Shown piece after piece: positions 1-5,203 of a stretch of DNA of 14,111 nucleotides. Each line of letters opens with the position of its first letter. Positions within the stretch are counted from its first letter, which is position 1. Source of the DNA: an uncultured Collinsella sp. (GTDB lineage Bacteria > Actinomycetota > Coriobacteriia > Coriobacteriales > Coriobacteriaceae); assembly GCA_900757615.1 (NCBI GenBank), contig CAAEON010000055.1, positions 1-14,111 on the forward strand, read 5' to 3'. Made by a program: the position numbers and the translations under genes. The notes below the pieces were generated by a model. The model was not told where the DNA came from and made no database searches. It worked only from the letters and a program-made list of their open reading frames with translations.

Positions 1-666
1 AAAGCCACCGCGACCGCCACGGTCGCCGCCGCGGCCACCGCGATCGTCACGGCCACCGCGAGGACCGCGGTCCTCGTCCAGGCCCATGGCGACGAGCGGA
101 GCGATAACCTTATCGAGGGCAGCCATCAGCTCGGTGGCCTCCTCGTAAGAAAGCTCGGGCAGGAGCTTCTCCTTCTTGTTGGCAAGCTCGACCAGGCCCT
201 CAGCGGCATCCTCGGCAGCGAAGACGACGATCTTGCGCATATCGCCCTCAGCATCGTCGATGCGGCCGACCAAATCGGCAGCCTCGGCCTCGGCCATCAG
301 GCCATCGAGCTCACGGAGGCGCATGCCCAGCAGGTCGGACATTTCCTTCTGCTCCATCTTGGGCTTGAGGTCAAGAAGCTTGATGGCGCGCTCGATGTTC
401 GCCATACGCTCGGCCTTGGCCTCCTCCTCCTTGGAAATAGCAAAGCGACGGCTACGCAGCAGGCGGGCGGCCTTCTGCATCTTGTCCATCAGCTCTTCGT
501 CATCGTAATCAGCGGCGGCCTCGACAACCTCGGCCTCCTCCTCGGCAGAAACCTCATCAGCAGCCTCAACCTCGGCAGCTTCGGTCTCCACGGTCTCGAC
601 TGCCTCAACCTCGGCAGCCATGGTCTCGTTCTCGGTCTCGTTCATGATCTCTTCGTTCTCGGACAT
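1..666 (-). CDS. MarR-like winged-helix protein with acidic N-terminus and RGG-rich tail (3' end cut by window)
   Basis: All 222 codons from the ATG at 666 to the window edge are open on the minus strand; no stop is reached, so the C-terminus is missing. AAGGAG lies four bases before the ATG. Residues 1-60 are almost entirely Glu, Ala, Val and Asp and are probably disordered. Residues about 92-160 match a MarR-type winged helix in pattern: an 'LLDLKPKMEQKEMSDLLGMR' stretch like helix-turn-helix, then 'ADLVGRIDDAEGDMRKIVV' like the recognition-helix end and wing. A helical stretch follows to about 197, then an Arg-Gly-Gly-rich tail from about 198 to the edge. The RGG tail suggests nucleic-acid binding (inference). 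I do not recognise a named family and assign no target. It is read away from the deformylase gene at 881, with a 214-bp gap between the two starts. Confidence 0.82.
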   Translation of the reverse strand, partial: MSENEEIMNETENETMAAEVEAVETVETEAAEVEAADEVSAEEEAEVVEAAADYDDEELMDKMQKAARLLRSRRFAISKEEEAKAERMANIERAIKLLDLKPKMEQKEMSDLLGMRLRELDGLMAEAEAADLVGRIDDAEGDMRKIVVFAAEDAAEGLVELANKKEKLLPELSYEEATELMAALDKVIAPLVAMGLDEDRGPRGGRDDRGGRGGDRGGRGGF

Positions 667-680
667 GAGACTCCTTCTTG

Positions 681-714
681 GCCCTCTCGGGCATCATCGC
701 CCCATTCGCGGGGC
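681..714 (-). other. Two small hairpins in the leader of the MarR-like gene
   Basis: Just upstream of the ribosome binding site of the minus-strand gene are two short perfect stems. One is GCCC-TCTC-GGGC at 681-692. The other is GCCCC/GGGGC around a six-base loop at 699-714. They would lie in the 5' untranslated region. They are short and could be chance in GC-rich DNA. The rest of the 667-880 gap is AT-richer and presumably holds divergent promoters, but no convincing -35/-10 pair was found. Confidence 0.3.
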
Positions 715-880
715 CCGTCGCGCACTCTTTGCGCTTTAAACAATCATGCCTCTCGGCAAAACGTCCATTAGTTTATGGTGTCGCCATCCAATCTAGCTGC
801 AGAATCTATGTGCACACATTAATGCGACATGTCGCGGTATCATGGCCTGAACCAAACGCGTCCATCTTAAGGAGCCCGCC

Positions 881-1291
881 ATGATCAAGCCCATCATGAA
901 ATCCGAGTTCTTTTTACGCCTGCCCTCCGAAGACGCCGGTCCCGAAGATGCCGCGACCGGGCAGGACCTCCTGGATACGTTCCACGAGCATGAGCACGAG
1001 TGCGTGGGCCTCGCCGCTAACATGATCGGCGTGCGCAAACGCATCATCTGCGTAAAGGACGGCAACAGGGCACTCCTGATGTACAACGCTCAAATTCTTG
1101 AGCAGGTCAATGCCTATCAGACGAGCGAAGGATGCCTCTCGCTGGCCGGTGAGCGTCCCTGCACCCGCTATCGCCGCATTAAGGTTGAGTATTTGGACGA
1201 AAACTTCGTCCACCGCATCAAAAACTTCTCGGGCTACACCGCCGAGATCATCCAACACGAAATCGACCACTGCAACGGGATTGTTATTTAG
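881..1291 (+). CDS. def: Peptide deformylase, short type
   Basis: A 136-residue protein of the peptide deformylase family, which removes the formyl group from the initiator Met of new proteins using a metal bound by one Cys and two His. Motif 2 (EGCLS) and motif 3 (QHEIDH) are intact, so the Cys, both His and the catalytic Glu are present. Motif 1 reads CVGLAANMIGV; the usual Gln (GxGxAAxQ) is Met. From memory, this Met occurs in short deformylases of Firmicutes and related gut bacteria, so it is probably a subfamily trait. The protein ends soon after motif 3 (DHCNGIVI), lacking the C-terminal helix of E. coli Def, which is about 168 residues long. TAAGGAG at 868-874 sets the ATG. It stands alone, not next to fmt. 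A paralog lies at 8725-9144. Confidence 0.9.
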   Translation: MIKPIMKSEFFLRLPSEDAGPEDAATGQDLLDTFHEHEHECVGLAANMIGVRKRIICVKDGNRALLMYNAQILEQVNAYQTSEGCLSLAGERPCTRYRRIKVEYLDENFVHRIKNFSGYTAEIIQHEIDHCNGIVI

Positions 1292-1331
1292 ACAGCCAGG
1301 GTAACGATGCAGATTGAGCACACGACAGCGA

Positions 1332-1431
1332 GCGAGCCGCATTTGCGCCAAGGTGACGTGAAATGAGAGGGCGCTGACCTTCTGGTCGCGCCCTCGAAAT
1401 TGAACGTCAGATTGGCGTGAATGCGGCTCGC
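1332..1431. repeat. Long imperfect inverted repeat (100 nt) between convergent genes
   Basis: The left arm 1332-1351 is complementary to 1412-1431 at 18 of 20 positions. Inside it, TGACGT (1354-1359) pairs with ACGTCA (1404-1409). A nearly perfect core follows: GAGGGCGC (1367-1374) with GCGCCCTC (1388-1395), and GACC with GGTC around a TTCT loop, with one bulged T. The whole element folds into one long interrupted hairpin on either strand. It sits just after the deformylase stop and before the convergent aminotransferase stop. It has no U-tract, so it is not a simple intrinsic terminator. It could be a miniature palindromic mobile repeat, a transcript-end stabiliser or a structured RNA. Confidence 0.7.
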
Positions 1432-1445
1432 GCAGCGTCAAGTGG

Positions 1446-1469
1446 TCCGCCGTTCGGTAGAACGGCGGA
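1446..1469. terminator. Perfect 10-bp hairpin between convergent genes
   Basis: TCCGCCGTTC (1446-1455), a GGTA loop, and GAACGGCGGA (1460-1469) form a perfect stem. It lies six bases past the stop of the minus-strand aminotransferase gene and after the plus-strand deformylase gene. Neither side has a T-run, so termination is inferred from position and stem strength only. Confidence 0.45.
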
Positions 1470-1474
1470 ACTAA

Positions 1475-2995
1475 TTAGCTCTGGCGATAATGGTCGAAGA
1501 AGTCGGCGAGGTCTTCGAGCGACTCCTTAAGCACTTCCATGCGCGGCAGGTACACGATGCGGAAGTGGTCGGGCTCGGCCCAGTTAAAGCCGCCGCCGCG
1601 GGTGATCAGGATCTTCTTCTCGTGCAGCAGGTCGAGGGCAAACTGCTCGTCGTCGGTAATGTTGAACTTCTTAACATCCATCTTGGGGAAGATGTAGAAC
1701 GCCGCGCGCGGCTTAACCACCGAGATACCATCGATCTTGTTGAGCGCCTCATACACAAAGTTGCGCTGCTCGTAGACACGGCCGCCAGGACGGATGTAGT
1801 CGTTGACGGACTGATGTCCACCGAGTGCCGTCTGAACGATCGATTGAGCCGGCACGTTGGAGCACAGGCGCATGTTGGAGAGCATGTTGATGCCCATGAT
1901 GAAGTCGCTCATGCAGCGCTGGTTGCCCGAAAGCACCATCCAGCCAATACGATAGCCCGCAATCATGTGCGACTTGGACAGACCGCTAAAGGTAACGCAG
2001 GGCAGATCGGGGGCGAGCGAGGCAATCGAAACGTGCTCGTAGCCGTCCATGCACAGGCGGTCGTAGATCTCATCAGCAAAGATCATCAGCTGATGCCTGC
2101 GTGCAACCTCGACGATGCCCTCGAGCACCTCGCGCGGATAGACGGAACCCGTGGGGTTGTTGGGGTTGATGATGACGAGGGCCTTGGTCGCGCTCGTGAT
2201 CTTGGACTCCATATCCTCCAGGTCGGGATACCAATCCGCCTGCTCATCGCACAGATAGTGCACGGGATGACCGCCGGCAAGGGTTGCGCACGCCGTCCAG
2301 AGCGGATAGTCGGGGCTGGGGATCAGAATCTCGTCGCCATTGTCGAGCAGCGCGTTCATCGAAAGCTGAATGAGCTCGGACACGCCGTTGCCCGTGTAGA
2401 TGTGCTCCATCTGAACGTTGGGCAGGCCCTTGATCTGCGAGTACTGCATAATCGCCTTGCGCGCAGAGAACAGGCCGCGCGAGTTGGAATAGCCTTCGCA
2501 GTCGGGCAGCTGCTGGCGCATGTCCTTGATAACCTCGTCGGGCGTGCGGAAACCAAAGGGCGCCGGATTACCGATGTTGAGCTTGAGAATACGCTCGCCC
2601 TCGTCCTCCATACGGGCGGCCTCGTCGACGACGGGACCGCGCACGTCATACAGGACGTTGTCGAGTTTGGTGGATTTAGAAAAAGTACGCATGGTGGTGC
2701 TCCTTGCAATTTGAGCCGTGGGGCTAGGTTCAGATTTGGCAACGTTATGGGACGAGGACGTCTCGCCTTGATCGGCGTCACTGGCGAGCAGCCAGGAAAC
2801 ATCGACCTCCAAAATACGGGCGAGCAGCTCTGCCACATCGCGCCGCGGGATCGTCTTGCCACTCACATATTGGCTCATCTGACTCTTGCCAAGTTTTTTG
2901 CCGAGCATCTCCGATGCACGAATCACATCCGACTGTCGAACGTCGCGATCGGACATAGCCTGTCGCAGGCGATCGCTAAACGTCTCTTGGGCCAC
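1475..2995 (-). CDS. XRE-type DNA-binding domain fused to AlaA-type alanine aminotransferase
   Basis: A 506-residue protein. The GTG start at 2995 is preceded by AAGGAGG at five bases; the upstream ATG at 3034 has no comparable site. Residues about 6-70 are an XRE/HTH_3 domain (FSDRLRQAM, then KSQMSQYVSGKTIPRRD as the recognition region). A Ser/Thr-rich linker runs to about 100. Residues 102-506 (405 residues, the length of E. coli AlaA) are a class I PLP aminotransferase closely resembling AlaA: KLNIGNPAPFGF, ADEIYD, NPNNPTG, and SGLSKS, whose Lys341 is the Schiff-base lysine. AlaA makes alanine from pyruvate with glutamate as amino donor. All visible active-site motifs are intact. The expected cytosolic enzyme is thus tied to a DNA-binding domain, suggesting a bifunctional enzyme-regulator (inference). 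Four GTTCAATT boxes lie just upstream. Confidence 0.93.
   Translation of the reverse strand: MAQETFSDRLRQAMSDRDVRQSDVIRASEMLGKKLGKSQMSQYVSGKTIPRRDVAELLARILEVDVSWLLASDADQGETSSSHNVAKSEPSPTAQIARSTTMRTFSKSTKLDNVLYDVRGPVVDEAARMEDEGERILKLNIGNPAPFGFRTPDEVIKDMRQQLPDCEGYSNSRGLFSARKAIMQYSQIKGLPNVQMEHIYTGNGVSELIQLSMNALLDNGDEILIPSPDYPLWTACATLAGGHPVHYLCDEQADWYPDLEDMESKITSATKALVIINPNNPTGSVYPREVLEGIVEVARRHQLMIFADEIYDRLCMDGYEHVSIASLAPDLPCVTFSGLSKSHMIAGYRIGWMVLSGNQRCMSDFIMGINMLSNMRLCSNVPAQSIVQTALGGHQSVNDYIRPGGRVYEQRNFVYEALNKIDGISVVKPRAAFYIFPKMDVKKFNITDDEQFALDLLHEKKILITRGGGFNWAEPDHFRIVYLPRMEVLKESLEDLADFFDHYRQS
2690..2705 (-). promoter_or_regulatory. Internal ribosome binding site and ATG in the fusion linker
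   Basis: On the minus strand, AAGGAG (2705-2700) precedes an in-frame ATG (2692-2690) by seven bases. This ATG is codon 102 of the fusion and falls exactly where homology to stand-alone AlaA begins. Translation from here would give a 405-residue aminotransferase without the DNA-binding domain. The site could equally be a relic of two formerly separate genes. Confidence 0.6.
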
Positions 2996-3016
2996 TAGAA
3001 CCTCCTTGCTGGCAAA

Positions 3017-3097
3017 GTTCAATTTATAGAACACGAATTGAACCTGAGTTCAATTTAGGCAGCAGTATAACGCCGTGCTATTTCGAAAAGTTCAATT
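3017..3097 (-). promoter_or_regulatory. Four GTTCAATT boxes and a -10 in front of the XRE-aminotransferase gene
   Basis: The 8-mer GTTCAATT occurs at 3017-3024, 3048-3055 and 3090-3097, and as its reverse complement AATTGAAC at 3036-3043. The first and second boxes in map order (3017 and 3036) form an inverted repeat. A good -10, TATACT on the minus strand, lies at 3069-3064. The 3090-3097 box contains TTGAAC, which resembles a -35 but sits 20 bp away, longer than ideal. Boxes thus flank the -10 on both sides, as in a repressor or activator site. The nearest DNA-binding protein is the one encoded immediately downstream, so autoregulation is the simplest idea (inference). Confidence 0.6.
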
Positions 3098-3158
3098 TCA
3101 AAAATAAAATGAGCCAAACCTTGAGATTTATCCCGAGGCGATTACGACGCGCGCTCGT

Positions 3159-4016
3159 TTAGAGGTATTCGAGGAAACGAGCGGCGGCAAGCGAAACATC
3201 GGTCGTGCGATATATCGCATTGATCTGTCGATGAGGATGTCCCTCGAGCGGGCGCACGGCAACATTGAACTGGCAGCGGCGCAAGATGAGCGCCGGAAGA
3301 ATGCTCACACCCAGACCGTCCTCGACCATGGCCATAATCGCATAGTCATCCCAGGTTGACAGCTTTGAGCGCACCGTTAGCCCCGCCCGACGGAACAGTG
3401 GCGTAATCTCGTCGTCGCTACCGCGTTCCAGCAGAATAAACTGCTCGTTGGCCAAATCGGCAAGTGAAACGGCCTCCGCACTGGCAAGCAAAGAGTCTGT
3501 CGGCACCACCGCCATCAACTCGTCGCGCACCAAAGATCGCGATGTCATCCCATTTTCTCGAGGCTCATGCGGGATAAAGCCCAGATCACAACGGCCCTCC
3601 GTCACCCATTGTTCAATCTCTGAATAGTCGCCCATCAGTAACTCATAATCGACGTCTGGATAATCGGCGCGAAAACGCGCAATCACCGGCGGCAGTACGT
3701 GGGTCGCCACGCTCGAAAACGTACCGATGCAGATTTTGCCGCGCATGAGCCCACGCATCTCATCCACCCGCCGCTGCAAGCGAATGAATTCCTCGCAGAG
3801 CGCCTCGACAGCCGGCATGACCTGTCGCCCGTCGGCAGAAAGCGTCACGCCCTCGCGACTGCGGTCGAGTACCTTAAAACCCCAGTCGGCCTCGAGGTCG
3901 GCCACCATGCGGCTCACGCCCGATTGCGAATAGCTCAAGTGCTCGGCGGCGCGCGTAAAACTTCCGGCGCGTACCGTCTCGAGCAGCACCTGCATCTTTT
4001 GGATATTTGTTTCCAC
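3159..4016 (-). CDS. LysR-family transcriptional regulator
   Basis: A 285-residue protein when started at the GTG at 4016, which has GGAGG six bases upstream; an in-frame ATG seven codons earlier lacks such a site. Residues about 1-60 form the LysR winged helix-turn-helix (GSFTRAAEHLSYSQSGVSRM, then LEADWGFKVLDR and GVTLSADG). The segment from about 90 to the end is the periplasmic-binding-like effector domain, starting at KICIGTFSSVATHVLP, with the usual CDLGF and GLGVSILP segments. Length is slightly below the 290-330 typical of the family. The ligand cannot be read from sequence. It is divergent from the EamA transporter gene, with 118 bp between the starts, so it probably controls that gene. 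On its own strand it is followed, after 163 bp holding a promoter, by the XRE-aminotransferase gene. Confidence 0.92.
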   Translation of the reverse strand: METNIQKMQVLLETVRAGSFTRAAEHLSYSQSGVSRMVADLEADWGFKVLDRSREGVTLSADGRQVMPAVEALCEEFIRLQRRVDEMRGLMRGKICIGTFSSVATHVLPPVIARFRADYPDVDYELLMGDYSEIEQWVTEGRCDLGFIPHEPRENGMTSRSLVRDELMAVVPTDSLLASAEAVSLADLANEQFILLERGSDDEITPLFRRAGLTVRSKLSTWDDYAIMAMVEDGLGVSILPALILRRCQFNVAVRPLEGHPHRQINAIYRTTDVSLAAARFLEYL

Positions 4017-4034
4017 GGCGCGCCTCCGCCCTTG

Positions 4035-4051
4035 CATGATGTTTTGTCATG
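4035..4051. promoter_or_regulatory. Candidate LysR box
   Basis: CATGA and TCATG flank a seven-base spacer and contain the T-N11-A pattern typical of LysR sites. The element lies in the divergent LysR/EamA intergenic region, about 20 bases from the LysR start. A TATATT that could be a -10 for the EamA gene is at 4064-4069, but no well-spaced -35 was seen. Confidence 0.4.
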
Positions 4052-4134
4052 TTATCCATGCATTATATTCGCTTTTCTTCTAAAGCAACCTCACCCATAG
4101 TGAACATGCAGGGATATGAAAGGGGCGGCTGCGC

Positions 4135-5046
4135 ATGAACAACGGACTGTTTACGTACTTAGCAGCATTGCTATTGTTTGGCTCCAACGGCATCATCGCC
4201 GCTGCTATCGCGCTGCCGAGCTCCGACATCGTGCTACTACGCACGTTTTTGGGCGCTCTCACCCTTGCCGCCATCCTCTTCATAACCAAGCGCCATAACC
4301 TGCAGGCTCCGTCTCGCCCCCGCGAGGCCGCAGCGCTCATCGTCTCGGGAGCCGCGCTGGGCGCCAGCTGGATCTTCTTGTTCCGCGCCTACCAGACGAT
4401 CGGCGTCGGCGTATCCTCGCTGCTGTACTACTGCGGCCCCATCATCGTCATGGCCCTCTCGCCGTTTATCTTTGGCGAAAAACTGACCGGCAGCAAGATC
4501 GCCGGGTTTATCGCCGTCGCCTGCGGCGCTTTTCTCATTGCAGCGCAAGGTCTCGGCGGCAACATGCCCATTGCTGGTATCGCCTGCGGAATCGCCTCGG
4601 CATTTTGCTATGCGCTGATGGTCATCGCTAGCAAGGGTGCGCCACACATCGAGGGTCTCGAGAACTCCGCGCTCCAGGTGAGCGCCGCCTTTGTGACCGC
4701 GCTGGTCCTTACGCTCGTCACGCAGGGTGCCCCCTCATTCCTGTCCGCCGGCGTCGCCGCTGGTATTGATTGGCGCGCCGTCGTCATGCTCGGCATTGTC
4801 AACACCGGCATCGGTTGCCTGCTCTACTTTAGTGCTGTCGCCAAGCTGCCCGTGCAGACCGTCGCGGTCGTCGGCTACCTCGAGCCGCTTTCGGCCGTCG
4901 TGTTCTCGGCCGTCCTTTTGGGCGAAGCCATAACGCCGGTCCGTCTGATGGGCGCCGCGCTTATCATCGGCGGCGCGATTTTTTGCGAACTCGCTGGCAA
5001 GCGCGCAAGCGCCAAGGCCGGTATCGCCCAGACAGCACGCGCTTAA
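4135..5046 (+). CDS. EamA/DMT-family exporter
   Basis: A 303-residue, very hydrophobic protein with about ten predicted membrane segments in two homologous EamA halves. The first half (about 5-135) ends in SPFIFGEKLTGSKIAGF. The second (about 146-285) ends in GYLEPLSAVVFSAVLLGEAI. These Glu-containing ends of helix 4 and helix 9 are the family signature. Members of the drug/metabolite transporter superfamily export amino acids, nucleosides or other small metabolites; the substrate cannot be inferred here. The ATG at 4135 places the first helix right at the N-terminus, but its ribosome site (AAAGGGG, about ten bases away) is mediocre. The divergent LysR gene is its likely regulator. A hairpin at 5080-5103 follows. 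Confidence 0.92.
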   Translation: MNNGLFTYLAALLLFGSNGIIAAAIALPSSDIVLLRTFLGALTLAAILFITKRHNLQAPSRPREAAALIVSGAALGASWIFLFRAYQTIGVGVSSLLYYCGPIIVMALSPFIFGEKLTGSKIAGFIAVACGAFLIAAQGLGGNMPIAGIACGIASAFCYALMVIASKGAPHIEGLENSALQVSAAFVTALVLTLVTQGAPSFLSAGVAAGIDWRAVVMLGIVNTGIGCLLYFSAVAKLPVQTVAVVGYLEPLSAVVFSAVLLGEAITPVRLMGAALIIGGAIFCELAGKRASAKAGIAQTARA

Positions 5047-5079
5047 AAGCCCCTGCTTTGAATGCTACCTGCGTACATG

Positions 5080-5103
5080 AATAATCCCCAGATGGGGATT
5101 ATT
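5080..5103 (+). terminator. Hairpin after the EamA gene
   Basis: AATAATCCCC and GGGGATTATT form a perfect 10-bp stem around an AGAT loop, 33 bases after the stop of the transporter. The 3' side ends in TTATT rather than a clean T-run, so it is a plausible but not classic intrinsic terminator. Confidence 0.55.
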
Positions 5104-5158
5104 GTCTAAAACACCCCGATGTGCCAAACTGCTCTTGTATGTATAAAGACGGCATAAA

Positions 5159-5183
5159 GGTTATCTGTCCTAGACAGATAACC
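5159..5183 (+). promoter_or_regulatory. Perfect 11-bp inverted repeat upstream of kup
   Basis: GGTTATCTGTC (5159-5169) and its exact complement (5173-5183) are separated by CTA. The repeat ends 20 bases before the GTG start and just before the ribosome binding site. TATAAA (5142-5147) and CATAAA (5153-5158) lie immediately upstream and could be -10 elements. There is no T-run after it, so a terminator is unlikely. It may be a dimeric repressor operator or a hairpin in the leader that controls kup. Confidence 0.55.
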
Positions 5184-5203
5184 GGATGTCTAAGGGAGTC
5201 CAC

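Noticed and set aside
678..884. 68-residue plus-strand open frame before the deformylase
   Set aside because: Low-complexity chance frame across a regulatory gap; no ribosome site and no similarity recognised.
1490..2998. 502-residue open frame on the plus strand opposite the XRE-aminotransferase gene
   Set aside because: Shadow frame caused by strong third-position GC bias; no ribosome site or recognisable domain, while the opposite strand encodes a clear enzyme.
5047..5203. Cyclic-di-AMP (ydaO-type) riboswitch upstream of kup
   Set aside because: Such switches often precede kup genes, but this gap is short, is occupied by a terminator and a simple palindrome, and shows none of the ydaO core motifs I would expect.
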